64,000 nucleotides of DNA from Carnegiea gigantea (GCA_029747015.1 JAKOGI010002701.1:27856-91855); one strand, 5' to 3'; shown: positions 50,313 through 61,744, numbered from the stretch's first letter. The notes: generated by a model not told the origin, from the letters alone. Numbers and translations are program-made.

Positions 50313-51980
50313 ATGATGGCAGTCAGTAACGCCACACGGGGATGGGCTAGGATAGATAAAGCGTCCGTCACGGAAGCACCAATCCCTCCTAAGGCTGTGG
50401 ATACCTCAGAGAGTTCTTGGGTGGACCCCAAGCCGATTGATCAACCCCGGGCCCGGTACGAGGCCTATGTTATGGTGGATGCCCTCAAGAACTTTATGTC
50501 CACCATGACAGTTGCCATAATGCAGCAAGTCTCTAAGCAGGTGAAAAAGGCAGTGGAGGCTGCAAGCTCTGCGAGGCCTCTCCTTCATTTCGAATATGTG
50601 CCTGCCATGGACTGTGAACCCTCCTGTAAGTATGACCCCGTGGCATCCCCTCGCCACAATGAGAGGGTGCAAGGGGCTTCTCATGTTGACGAAGATCGAC
50701 AGTCACGGGAAGAAAACCGCGACCATTCCATAGGGGCCAACGCGTACCCTAACTGTCGCCCAGGCCACAAACGTCTAGCAAAGTCAACCCCAACCTCTAC
50801 ACCGTATGCAACACACTCTCGACGGACTGCTTAGTTTGAAGAGCAAGAACAGACCTTGTGTCCTCGGAGAGGGATCCCCGAATGACGACAGACTCCCACA
50901 TCGTTCTAACCGTAAGCGTACTCGAAGCCCCCTTTAGGAAAGGCACGGCCCGCAGTCTTGCCAACTTGATCAGACTCTGCCCGGATCCCCGAGAGAAGGC
51001 GCTCCCTAAAGGAGTTTGTCATTGGTAGAGGTGGAAAGGCATCTGGAAAGCCCCATCAAAGTGTCTAACACGGCCAGTCGGGCAGGGCCCCTCTCATTCT
51101 CCACACCATTCGGCGCAGAGATCGTAAATGCTCCACGATATGGAAAGGTGAAGATGCCCACCATGGACCTCTATGATGGCACGACTGATCCTGATGAGCA
51201 CCTAGGGGTTTATAAGGAATAGATATACATCCAAGACGTAGACGACGCAGCGTACTGCCGATATTTCCCCGCTACCCTGAAGAAAGTGGCACAAATCGTG
51301 GTTTACCGGCCTGCCACCAGGAACCATTTCTTGCTTCCAAGATTTGGCCGATAGGTTCATTAGTCAGTTCATTGCCAGCTGAAAAGAGAGGCAAACCAGC
51401 ATACACCTCTCTAAAATTAACCAAGGCCCACAAGAATCTCTGGCAGACTTTGTGAAATGTATCCATCAAGAGGCAATCCTAATCCCGGACTTAAAGGACA
51501 GGGTTACGTACACCTCCTTTTTAAACGGCTTGAAAAGCGGGCAGTTCAAGTACTCTCTAGCTGAGCAGAAAGAGACTACTCTTGCAGAGGCACTGAGAAA
51601 AGCCGCGGACTTCATCCGTGCCACTGAAATTTATGCCGATAGTTCGGATGCCCCAAGAAAGGCTAAAACCCCTGCAGATAGGAATCCCGATAAAGGTGAT
51701 AGAAACCACGGCTCAGGGGATAGGAGGTCGCATCTTGAGGTTGTTGATCCGCAGTTTACAACGGACCCTCAAAGCATCCCCATGGAAGTAAGAGATCATT
51801 CCATGCTGAAAAGGCCGCCTTCCATAACCTCGACACCTAAACTCCTACTGCGAGTCCCATAAGTAAAATGGACACACGACTGCCGAATGTCAGGAGTTGA
51901 GGAAGGCTCTTCACGAGCTAGCAGATAAGGGGCAGATTGACCGATTTTTGAAGCGGGGTCTGTGGTTTCTACGAAAGGAG
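50313..51980 (+). pseudogene. Tat gag, decayed
   Basis: First ATG is at 50313, 13 bases after the primer binding site. The N-terminal part (50313-50834) is variable. The capsid-like part starts near 51016 with MPTMDLYDGTTDPDEHLGVY (51151-51210), the conserved Tat gag entry, and continues at 51452-51862 with YTSFLNGLKSGQFKYSLAE then LAEALRKAADFIRATEIY. A zinc-finger-like motif (51846-51900) keeps NGHTTAEC but has an in-frame stop in its first half. Then LRKALHELADKGQIDRFL leads towards protease. Several frameshifts separate these blocks. Confidence 0.85.
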
Positions 51981-52149
51981 CGTGAGCCTGCACGGCCCAA
52001 ACCACGAGATGAAGAGTGCTCCGTCGAGATAGTAGCGACTATTACCGACGGATATGTTGAAGGCATCACTCGGTCTGCTTGGAAGGCTCAGCTTCGGGGG
52101 GCACAGCAGGTCCCTACCGCTAAACAAGGCAGTCATGTTATGGTCCCCA

Positions 52150-52590
52150 CCATGGTATTTGGTGGGGAATAACACATTTCACATCCCCACATAATGACCC
52201 ATTGGTGTTAAAAACGAAGGTGGCTAGTGCTATTGTACGAAGAATCCTCATTGACACAGGGAGTTCCCTGGACATCATCACTTGGGATTGCCTGAAGAAG
52301 CTAGCATATTAGGGATAGGAGATTGTCCCTCTAGTCCATCCGATCCTGGGTTTTAGGGGACAAGAGGTGAACCCTACCGGAGCGATTTGCCTTCCCTTAC
52401 GCTTTAGGGACAAGGCAAGGGCAAAGAATCTGGAGATGGACTTCTTGGTCGTGGATATTCCTATGGCCTACAATTTCATCTTAGGGCAACCTATCCTGGA
52501 CAAAGTGAAGGCTATCATCGCTCCATACCTACTTCAGCTTTAGTTTGAAGCTGATGACGGGAGTGTAGGCATGATGTAGGGAGACCAATG
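52150..52590 (+). pseudogene. Tat aspartic protease
   Basis: RILIDTGSSLDIITWDCL carries the active-site DTG (Asp codon 52253-52255), intact. Downstream MDFLVVDIPMAYNFILGQP is the usual second landmark of Tat proteases. In-frame stops appear at about 52309 and 52542. Confidence 0.85.
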
Positions 52591-52899
52591 CACAACTTGG
52601 GAATGCTACCTGGTGAGCATCCGTCCTCTCATGGAACGGATGAACAAGCGAGGGCCTTGCGGTCCGCAAGCGACCGATAAGAAGCCCCGGATTAAGCTTC
52701 CCCCTATCCCTCTACCAGCCGCGGAGGCCTTAGTTATACAAACCCTAGCCCTGGCCAAGTCTGATCGACCTCACCCCAAGGCCACAGAAAGTGTGGAATA
52801 AGTACCATTAGAAGACGGACGCCCTAACCGTGCGGTCCAGATAGGCTGAGAAATAGAAGCTGCCACTCACCACTCGTTGATCTCGCTCCTGAGAGAGTA

Positions 52900-53760
52900 T
52901 CGGGATGTATTTGCTTTCTTGAAATGTCCAGCATCGGCTCAGCCATCATGGAGCACAGGTTGAACGTAGACCCACTTCACAAGCTGGTCATTCAAAAGAA
53001 ATGACAAATAGGCCCAGAGAGAATGGCCGCAGCAACTGCAGAAGTTCAGAAGTTACTAGAAGCAGGATTTAACGGGGAGTGTCAGTACCCCGAGTGGATC
53101 TCAAATACGGTATTGGTGAAAAACACCTAACGGGACTTAGAGGATATGCATAGACTTCACTTACCTAAACAAGGCCTGCCTGAAAGATAGCTATCCCCTC
53201 CCAAAGATTGATAAGCTAGTAAACGCCATAGCTGGGCACGCCTTGTTAAGTTTTATGGATGCCTTCTCGGGATGCCATCAGATTCCCCTATGTCGGGAGG
53301 ATTAGGAGAGACCGTGTTCATCACCGACCGAGGCCTACACTACTACAGGATGATGCCTTTTGGATTGAAGAACGTAGGAGCTATCTATCAGCGACTCGTG
53401 AACAAGTTACTCGAGGCTCTCATTGGAAAGACCATGGAAGTCCATGTTGATGACATGATAGTAAAAAGCATGCTTGACGAAACACATAGCTCAGACTTGC
53501 GGCAGACATTTGACATACTTCGAGCCTTCAGGATAAAGCTTAATCCGAAGAAATGCGTATTCGGGGTACATTCAGGTAAATTCCTCGAATTTATAATCAG
53601 CAGCTGGGGAATAGAGGCTAATCCAAATAAGATCTAGGCCATCTTAGACATGAGGCCACCGAGAAACATCAAAGTACAGCGACTGACAGGATGCATCGCG
53701 GCGCTAGGGCGTTTCATGTTTGGATCTACTGATAAGTGCCAGCCGTTCTTCCATGTCCTG
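52900..53760 (+). pseudogene. Tat reverse transcriptase
   Basis: Blocks run from PERMAAATAEVQKLLEAG and YPEWISNTVLV, through YPLPKIDKLVNAIAGHALL and FMDAFSGCHQIPL, to YYRMMPFGLKNVGAIYQRLV and MEVHVDDMIVKS (53272-53637). The catalytic box, usually YVDD, reads HVDD (53443-53454): both Asp residues remain and Tyr is His. Stops and a short loss near 53300 break it. Confidence 0.88.
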
Positions 53761-54220
53761 CGGTAGCGAGCTAACTTCACCTGGGATCAAGAGGACAACG
53801 AGGCCTTCCAGGCACTAAAGGCATACTTAGCTCAGCTACCCAAGATAGCAAGCCCTCTCATGGGGGAGACACTTCTACTCTATTTGGTCGCCTTAGAGTA
53901 GGCCATTAGTGCAGTTTTAGTGGAGAACTGAGCAAAAGAGGAAATCTCGGTATATTATGTAAGCCACACCCCAGCTGGGGCCGAGACAAATGATCCCTTA
54001 TAGAGAAACTTGCATACACGCTGGTAATGGCTGGTTAAAGGTTGTGGCCTTACCTCGAAGCCCACAAGGTCATTATTCTCACTGACCAGCCCTTGAAGAA
54101 CGTCATTCAGAGGCTAGATGCTTCTAGCCAACTCTTGAAATGGGCCGTCGAATTATCTCAATATGATCTTGCCTTTGAATTGCGGTGAGCCATCAAAGCC
54201 TAGGCCTTGGCCGATTTCTT
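53760..54220 (+). pseudogene. Tat RNase H (retroviral-type)
   Basis: The segment after the RT connection has WDQEDNEAFQALKAYLAQLP, a tether-like stretch, then VYYVSHTPAGAET, KVIILTDQPLKNVIQRLDAS and LLKWAVELSQYDLAFEL. These are the usual Tat RNase H blocks. Several in-frame stops occur. Confidence 0.8.
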
Positions 54221-54229
54221 GGCTGAAAG

Positions 54230-54640
54230 CACTGCCCCCACTACGGACAGCGACCCGCCCCCTCGACCATGGAATCTTTATGTCGATGGCCTCATCATTG
54301 AGAGCCCTAGTGGTGAGTGATATGAGCATGTCTTGAAGTTTATGTTCAAGGCATCCAACAATGAAGCCGAATATAAAGCGCTGATAGCGGGAATAGAGCA
54401 GTTCTACACCACCGGGGCCAACTCGATCCAGGCATTTTCTGACTTCCAGCTAGTGGTTAGCTAGCTCAATAAGGAATACGAGGCCAAGGCTGACACTATG
54501 ACGGCATATTTTTTGTGAGTACGGGAAGCTACCAAATTGTTGAAACACTTTGTAATAAGGCACATCCCTCGGTCAAAGAACCGGCAAGCTAATGTGCTGT
54601 CGAAATTGGCAAGCTCCTCTATAGACGGAAAACCCAAGAA
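54230..54640 (+). pseudogene. Second RNase H (archaeal-type, Tat hallmark)
   Basis: WNLYVDGLIIESPSG includes the first catalytic Asp (54285-54287). Then SNNEAEYKALIAGIEQF carries the Glu, FSDFQLVVS carries another Asp, and RHIPRSKNRQANVLSKLAS carries the C-terminal block in which Asp is usual after QA and is Asn here. Having this extra domain separates Tat from other plant Ty3/gypsy lineages. Two in-frame stops are present. Confidence 0.85.
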
Positions 54641-54819
54641 CATTGAGTGGGAGACCCTAACTGAGAGGAGCATCGATCCCCATGAAGTACTATGGTTGGA
54701 TAGGAGCTCGGCATGTATAGACCCCATCCGCGTTATCTTACTGACGGTACTCTACCTGCGAACCTAAAAGAGCCGACCTTATAAGGCGGTGGTCCAATTG
54801 GTTTATCCTGTACATGGGG

Positions 54820-55885
54820 ATACTATATAAAAGATCATTCGCCCGGCCCCCCCACATTGCGTGACCCCAGAGATGAGAAAGAAGGTACTTGAGGAGTGAC
54901 ATAAATGGGTATGCAGCTCACACATAGGGCCCGTGCACTAACAGTAACAGCCATATGTACCGGCTACTACTGGCTAAGCCTAAGAGAAGATGTCATGAAC
55001 TTGGTTCGCACCTGTGACAAGTGCCAAAAGTTTTCCCCCATCCAGTGGCTGCCCACCACTCCCCAAACGCCCATCTTCAACCCCCTACCCTTCGCCACTT
55101 GGGGCATGGGTATACTAGGGCCTTTCCCTAAGGCTATAGGGCAACGCAAGTACCTGTTCGTCATTGTGGATTACTTCACAAAGTGGATCGAAGCCAAAGC
55201 AGCAGCTTCCATCACTACTGCCGAAGTACGCAAATTCATTTGGAAGACCATCATCACCCACTTCAGTGTCCCTTGCACAATGATTTTCGATAATGGGCGG
55301 CAATTCAACACTACTAAGATCACGAACTACCTCGGCACTGTGGGGTGCCAAGCTAGGTTCACAGCTATTGCACACCTACAGACTAACAGGCAGGCCTAAG
55401 CGGCTAACAAATTAATCTTGCATGGTGTACTATGCGCCCTACGAACAACTATGAAAACTACAACAGGAGAAACACTGTTCATGCTAGCGTACGGGTCAGG
55501 GATCATCCTACGGGTCGAAGTTGCACTACACACCCACCCCTCACAACATTTCAGGCGGAATTAAACAATGCAATGCTGCGAGAAGCCTTGGACCTCCTCC
55601 CCTCTGTCCGAGGAGGTGTCCTTCTTCGAGAAGCACCTTATAAGCTCCGCATCACACGTCTCCATGACAGAGCAGTAAAACTATAGCCAATCCAAGTGGG
55701 AGGCTTCATTCTTCGCCGAACAGAAGCCGAACAGAAGTCGTAGTATGCGCAAACGAGCATGGCAAGCTCACAATCAACTGGGAAGGCCCGTACAAGGTCG
55801 TCGCTCAAATTAAGCCCGGCACGTATTGCCTTCAGACCACTGATGGCACACCTATACCAAGGACTTAGCACAGCAGCAATTTGCG
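54820..55885 (+). pseudogene. Tat integrase, catalytically dead
   Basis: The zinc finger keeps CDKCQKFSP at about 55012-55040. The core at 55055-55399 has WGMGILGPFPKA where WG(I/M)D(I/L)LGP is usual, so the first catalytic Asp is Gly. The second Asp is intact in MIFDNGRQF. At the third site (AHLQTNRQA then AANK), the Glu codon is a TAA stop. The C-terminal part (55432-55880) is frameshifted but keeps NWEGPYKVVAQIKPGTYCLQ on a shifted frame near 55780-55850. Confidence 0.87.
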
Positions 55886-55999
55886 AAAGTAGTACTCATA
55901 GTTTTCCCTTTGCAAATGCCTAACAATTATGTACTCATGCTTTGAAAGAAATAAATACAAGGCCTATGAAGGCAATTCTACGAGCAGCACTATCTGACA

Positions 56000-56600
56000 T
56001 GCACTTTTAGCCCCAATGAGGGTAAAGAATTCATAAGCACGGCCTTAGTGCCAGTTACTACACTTTTAGCCCCAATGGGGGCTAAGAGTCTATCAGCACA
56101 GCCTTAGCCCCAATGGAGGCTAAGAGTCTATGAGCACGGTCTTAGGGCCGGTCACTACATTTTTAGCCCCAATGGGGGCTAAGAGTCCATGAGCATAGGC
56201 TTAAGGCTGATCACTACACTTTTAGCCCCAATGGGTGCTAAGAGTCTATAAGCACGACCCTAGGGTCAGTCGCTACACTTTTAGCTCTAAGGGGGGCTAA
56301 GAGTCCATGAGCACGACCTTAGGATCGGTCGCTGCACTTTTAACCCCAATGGAGGCTAAGAGTCCATGAGCACGGCCTTAAGGCCAGTCGCTACACTTTT
56401 AGCCCCAATAGAGGCAAAGAGTCCATAAGCACGTCCTTGGGGCCGGTCTCTGCACTTTTAGCCCCAGTGGGGGCTAAGAGTCTGTGCACAACCTTAGGGC
56501 CAGTCGCTACACTTTTGGCCCCAGGGGGGGCTAAGGATCCATGAGCAAGGCTTTAGGGCTGGGCGCTGCACTTTAACCCAGTCTCAGGGCTGATCCTTTC
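56000..56600. repeat. Tat array 1: ~59-bp hairpin repeat
   Basis: About ten units of about 59 bases, each with CACTTTTAGCCCCAATGGGG then GCTAAGAGTCCATGAGCACG. The core TTAGCCCC-AAT-GGGGGCTAA is an inverted repeat able to form a hairpin. The array begins about 120 bases after the integrase remnant. Confidence 0.9.
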
Positions 56601-56937
56601 ACTTTAAACCTCACTGGGGCAATGCGTCCAGGAGAAGGGCTTTGAGGGCCACCATAGAAGGGAAGAGGTCACTACTACTTGTTATTTCACTTGGGGGCTA
56701 CGGTCCCACATAGTACAAGTCAAGTAGAGACACACATGCAAAAGCGAAACAATAAGTATAACAAGCAAAATGGCAGGTACAATAGACAAGGGGATGCAGG
56801 GAGGAATTTCCTCGCAAAAAAAAGATGTCGAACATTCATTGAAAGAAAGAGTACAAGCACTAATTGCAGGACGGCAGGCCAGAAAAGGAAACTATAATGT
56901 AATAAAGCAAATCAAAACCTAAAAAAGGGTTACACAT

Positions 56938-59629
56938 CTAGGCCCCTATCATCGTCACTCCCCCATCGCCCGTGTTTCCATGGCCTTCGTCGTCAGGAGT
57001 TCCAACCTCGACATCCAAAGGTGTCATCTCCTCGTCCTCGAGGTTGTCAACCTTGACCAAAGGTGGATTAAACTCCACCTGGTCAGGGTCCCGACCCTCA
57101 ACGTCGGCCTACTGGCATTCCTCCACATACTAGAGGTAGGCATCAAAGTAGCCCTCTTTACTGAAGGCTGGGGATAGGGTCACCATGACCTTGCGGAAGA
57201 ACTCAATGGTCTCCTCGCGACCCTAGTGATAGCCTTGCTGCACGGCCTTGGCTGCTTTCTCAACTCCCGCAGCGGCCTCGGCCTCAGCCTGGGAGCATAC
57301 CTCAGCCAACTTGTGCTACAAGGCCTTCTTCTTGACCTCCAGTGCTCCCTTCTCTTGCCTCAACTTCTCCCCAAGATGTTTGTACTTTGTCGCTGCGTCC
57401 TCCGACTTACGACGCTCAGACATAGCTTTTATCACCCGTGTAAGAGCCTATGATGCAATTTGTCGAAGTCAGTCAAAGGGGGAAACATAAAAGATGTTGA
57501 ACATGGAATTGAGAAGAAAATGAAAAAAGGGACTTTGTATACCTCAGTAATAACCACCTGCTCCTCAATAACCTCCAATGTCTCGAGGATCTCAAGGGGG
57601 CTAGGTCCCAGGACTTGGTCAAATCTCGAACCAAAGCGTGCTTACCAGCAGGATCCGCCGCTAGGAAGTCCGTCTGGTGTGCTCGAGCACTCGCTGAGGC
57701 CTTTCCCACGGCTTGAGAGGTACCTTAGGGAGCCTTGGAGATGTCAGCCACCGCCAGGGAACTCGAAGTCCGGCCGCCCATTGATCAGCCACCGGACCCT
57801 TAGGGAGAGGATAACCCTTTGTCCCCCCCGTCCCTGGGACGGAGTGGGGGCAGAAGTCGCTGTCCCCTCCTGACAGCCCTCAACTCTTGAACGCTTACGA
57901 GAGCCTACCGGGGGAAGGTTCACTGATGGTATGGCAAGCTTCTTCCCGCGTGATACCAGAAAGGGTGCACGCAGTGCGGAAAATGTGCTATTCCTATATT
58001 CCTAAGTGACGGCTAAATTGGAAGACCAGACGACGTAAACGCACAAATTTTTAGCCTGAGTATTCACCCGACGGCACCTCTCTTCATCACGAAGGTGCTC
58101 GGCCTCGGCCGCCTGCTGCGCGGGAGTGGCTTCCCTGGTCTCGAAGGGCGTCAGCTTCGCCCGCGCTTGCTCTGCACACAATAAGAGGGAGTCAGGTCAG
58201 AATAAGATAGGAGGACCTGCAGAGATAGAGGTGTCAAGTATCCTTAGAAAAATCCTTAAGAATTAGGAGGCCCGCCGCGACCAAGAAGAAGTTATTTTCA
58301 AAATATTTGGGCAGCCAGTTCAAAGGCTCCTTGTCACTAGATTTACTTCGTCTTTTTCTTTGGCCCCCGCACTGACTCTATCACTTAGGCCATAAATTTA
58401 GAAAGGGGCTTCAGGCGGTCATCTTCTTGTATGTAGTAATAGTAGTAACGAGCCGCCCTCATTTCCTTCGTGGTCGGTTCCCCAAAGGGATTCCTGACCA
58501 GCTTTTCATCGTTCCAATCAGGGAGGTCCTCCTAACCCGACTCTCAGTAAATAAAGAGGAAGTCGTATTTCCAGTTGTTTACATTTGGCTTCTTCTTAAT
58601 GGCTATCACATAACCCTTCTTATTGTTAAAACAGTACCAGCCCAGATCCCAGGTCTCACTAGGGGCCCTTTGGACCGAATGAACCAAGCTAAAGGCCCGA
58701 GCTGTATAAGTTAAACCGCGTAGCTTGCACATCACAATGAAGGAGCATATGCTGTACTAGGACGTCGGCACAATCTGTGCGGGTGCTAACACATACTTGG
58801 CTAAGATCTCCACGATCATATGGTAGAGAGGGAACCTCACGCCGTAATTAAAGGCCGCTCGATAGATTGCTACACATTGGGGGGAGGCCTATTCACAGTG
58901 GCATCCTCTTCCGGGATCACGAAACTATAGCCCGCGGGTAGAAGGCACTTCTTTTCAAGCGGCGTCCTCTTTAAGGAGGGTATAATCCTCGAACTGGGGA
59001 AGTGAGTACTCGACCCGTCCTAGGGGTCTGAACGGGCCGGGGGCCCCAGGAAGACCGCCCCATCCACCATAACTTCAAGGACCAGTTCCACCGGTGTACG
59101 AGGCCTTTTTTGAGTATGGCTCTCCCGGAGTTACTCGAAGTCCCCCTTGAAGAGGAGCTAGCCGATGCCCTATCTGAAGAAGAACTTAAGGACGCCTCAT
59201 TAGAAGAGGAGCCAATTGATGCCCCGTCCCTTGAGGAGCTGGTACTAGTGGACACAACCTCGACGCTTAGTCCTTAAGTAATCAAAGTAAAGCGAAGATT
59301 ACCTTCAGTAGTCCCTTTGGCCAGTAGCTAGTCTGGAGTCCTAATTCGAGGGGTAAATTGAGTCTTCGCCATTCTTCGTTCCTGGACATCAGCCAGACTA
59401 GGGGCAGCAATGTTAATTTCCCACACGTAAGAAACCTCTTCCTCAATACTGAGGATGCTAGGGGTGGAGGAATACTCACAGCTAGACCACGAGGATATAC
59501 TAGGCTCAAATAAGGGCACCGCATAGGGAATATTTTTTGGCTCCCTAAACTAATTCTTTGCGGGGACGTGCGCTACCACCTAGCCATTAAGGCTGGGAGG
59601 CTAGGAAATTGTGAGCGTCGTCGCACCAT
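56938..59629 (-). pseudogene. Antisense gene D: PF04195-like transposon protein with an intron
   Basis: Read on the minus strand. The start is uncertain: an ATG at 59629 is plausible but frameshifts follow. The N-terminal part is Ser-rich and acidic (about 58980-59520). The core includes GYSFVIPEEDATVNRPP, FNYGVRFPLYHMIVEILAKY, then VMCKLRGLTYTARAF and YVIAIKKKPNVNNWKYDFL (about 58540-58960). This order resembles the plant 'putative gypsy type transposon' family (PF04195-like). A basic/acidic linker follows, then a coiled coil (ERRKSEDAATKYKHLGEKL, about 57360-57420) and an acidic tail ending in TAG at 56938. A 95-bp GT-AG intron fits at 57448-57542. Several stops are present. Extra antisense ORFs between pol and 3' LTR are known in Tat elements. 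Its role is unknown. Confidence 0.72.
57448..57542 (-). other. Probable phase-0 intron in antisense gene D
   Basis: On the minus strand, EEQVVITE is followed by GTATAC, a 95-base T-rich segment with a possible branch site CTGAC, and TGCATCATAG. The frame then resumes as ALTRVIKAMSERRKSED. Removing the segment joins two open stretches in frame. Confidence 0.7.
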
Positions 59630-59943
59630 CTGGGGGCCTACCGATCTCTCAGGAACATCCTCTCTTGATGAACAAGATGAAGACATAAATATAAACACAA
59701 CAACAATCCTCAAAAGAGGTACAAAGGTGTACATGTAAAGATGAAGGTTTGAAGGGAGTATTGAACACAGAGATGAAGATACGCGTAGACCCTTTGAAGA
59801 TTCAAAAGAAGAAGATGAAGACGCTACAGTGAGTTTGAATAGGAGTTAAAGGAGAGGCAGAGCTTCTCTCTCTAGAATTTTGCTTCTCTCTCTAAGGAAT
59901 GATTGGGGTTGCGAGGGCCTCGCCCCAAATGATCCAACTTCCA

Positions 59944-59950
59944 TTATATA
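59944..59950 (-). promoter_or_regulatory. TATA box of antisense gene D
   Basis: The minus strand reads CTATATAATGG, followed by a CT/GA-rich leader (TAGAGAGAGAAG motifs, about 59860-59910) typical of plant 5' UTRs. It lies about 315 bases before the plausible ATG. Confidence 0.6.
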
Positions 59951-60059
59951 GATGAAGTGGAGCAAGGAAGAGGAAGGCGCTCTTCCCCATGATGGAGAGG
60001 GGACGTCACCCTGGCACGTGGCACCAAAAGTGCCATGTCACCACCCGAAAACTGATCTC

Positions 60060-60720
60060 GGGGCCAACCATTACACCTTTCGCCCACAAGGGGGGCTAGA
60101 AGCCCTACGGCTCGACCTAATCACCTAGCAATACACCTCTGGTCCCAATGAGGGCTAAGAACCCAACAGCTCGGCCTAAGGGCCAAGTAGTGCACCCTTA
60201 GCCCCAATGGGGGCTAAGGACCTGGCGGCTCGGCCTAGACGCCTAGCAATACACCTCTGGCCGCAATGGGGACTAAGAACCCAACAGCCCGGCCTAAGAG
60301 CTAAGGAGTGCACCTTTAGACCCAATAGGGGCTAGGGACCCAGCAGCTCGACCTTAGGGACAAGCAAAACACCTTTAGGCCCCAGTGCAGCTAAGAATCT
60401 AGCCGCTCGGCTTAAGGGTCCGGTGGGGCACCTTTAGCCCTAACGGGGGTTAAGGACCCAGCAGCTTAGCCTCGGCACCGGCCGATACACCTCTAACCCC
60501 AATAGGGCTAAGGGCCCAACAGCTCGGCCTAGGGGCCAGGCAGTGCACCTTTAGTCCCAAAAGGGATTAAGGACCCAGCAGCTCGCCCTCAAGGCCGGGC
60601 AATATACCTCTGGCCCTAATGGGGGCTAAGGGCCCAGCAGTGAGCGATATATCTTTAGCCCAATGGAGGCTAAGGAACCAATAGCTTGGCCTCAAGGCTG
60701 ACCCCTCAATTCATTGTTGG
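60060..60720. repeat. Tat array 2: ~59-bp repeat with dimeric organisation
   Basis: Eleven units of about 59 bases (the second-last is shorter) carrying variants of the same TAGCCCCAATGGGGGCTAAG hairpin core as array 1 with different spacers. Two unit types alternate: one begins ACCTTTAG after GTGC, the other ACACCTCTGG after CAAT. This gives a higher-order period of about 118 bases. Confidence 0.88.
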
Positions 60721-61010
60721 CCTTAATAGAGGACTAGGGGTCCTTAGACATGACCTCATGGACTCTGATCTTTAGTTAAAGTCGGCCGATCAGCTGCACA
60801 GACGAAAACCAGCTGTCACAAAAGGGCCGAGAATCCCTGGGGACGACAGTAGGCCAAACATTACATAGCTGGTCCCCCGAGAGAGGTCGTCGATTTTCAG
60901 ATATGGCCAAGGGGCTGGGAAAGATGGATTCATATGGGAGTATCGAGCAAAGACGAATGAAAGAGCATCAAGTGAAAACCAAGTTTGGATAACACAGGAT
61001 AACTATTTCA

Positions 61011-61016
61011 TTATTT
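61011..61016 (-). terminator. Polyadenylation-like signal of antisense gene A
   Basis: AATAAT on the minus strand (in TTAAATAATGAAATAG), about 80 bases after the gene A stop. Confidence 0.5.
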
Positions 61017-61093
61017 AATGGGAGTAGCTACAAACCAACTTTTACAAGTGATAAAGAGAGCAACAAAACTTCTATGCCTGGGCTCTCCTAAGC

Positions 61094-61413
61094 CTATTCT
61101 CGATGTTGCCAGGATTCAATAGGGGCCCAGTCCAATTTTTGCAGAACCCACATCGTGCAATCCATTGAGAGCCTGCTATCGAGTCCCAGTTCCACAGCAT
61201 CATTCAAAACCATGGCATAAAAGATCGCCTAATGTTGGAGTTGTGGGCATACTGCGTTGCCACACCAACATCAAAGCTCGGGCAGAGGCCGTGGTGATCC
61301 TCAGGAAGCGGATTTGGGCAGAGAGCCGAAGACTCCCTTAAAGACCAACGGAAGGTGTCCCGAACATACTCCGCCGCCTATTCGGTACTGGTGAAGTTAG
61401 GAAACAGGATCAT
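61094..61413 (-). pseudogene. Antisense gene A: small ORF family, copy 1
   Basis: ATG at 61413, stop at 61094, about 106 codons. Reads MILFPNFTSTE, an in-frame TAG (61378), then AAEYVRDTFRWSLRE and a CP-L-PEDHHGLCPSF block. A frameshift follows, then FYAMVLNDAVELG and LQKLDWAPIES. It is homologous to genes B and C downstream. I do not recognise the family. It has its own TATA box and leader 95 bases upstream, so it looks like an independent transcription unit rather than part of gene D. Confidence 0.65.
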
Positions 61414-61507
61414 TCTTCTTTTTCTCTCTCTTCCCTCTATCACTCCTGTTTTCTCTCTTTCTCTCTCTCTATGTAAAGGAACCTCCCAAAGGATCCTACC
61501 CACCCTC

Positions 61508-61514
61508 TTTTATA
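61508..61514 (-). promoter_or_regulatory. TATA box of antisense gene A
   Basis: The minus strand reads CTCTATAAAAGAGGG, followed by a GA-rich leader up to the ATG at 61413. The same CTCTCTATAAAAG context precedes gene B. Confidence 0.7.
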
Positions 61515-61744
61515 GAGAGGGGTAGGTAGCCCAAAGCACACCACATTTCTCAAGGAGATAATGAGTCATTCTGTGCTTGCCACATGGCCCCTGCAACCTA
61601 ACGTCTGAAAAATTAAGTCCATCCTGCAAGCTCCCTGGGGCCCGACCGCCCGGTAGGAAAGACACTATGATCAAAAGATGACCCACAAAATAAGAGCACA
61701 GTGGTTTAATGGAGGAATCAACCCCTAGCATTGAGGGGCGGCAC

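Noticed and set aside
50406..50684. 92-codon minus-strand frame under Tat gag
   Set aside because: Shadow of the plus-strand gag reading frame.
58971..59255. Ser-rich 94-codon minus-strand frame as an independent gene
   Set aside because: It overlaps gene D and shares its orientation. The Ser-rich stretch fits better as D's N-terminal region, and the rest is an out-of-frame reading of D.
56000..60720. Regular repeats that could suggest a CRISPR array
   Set aside because: Units are contiguous without unique spacers, diverged, palindromic at the core and inside a plant retrotransposon.
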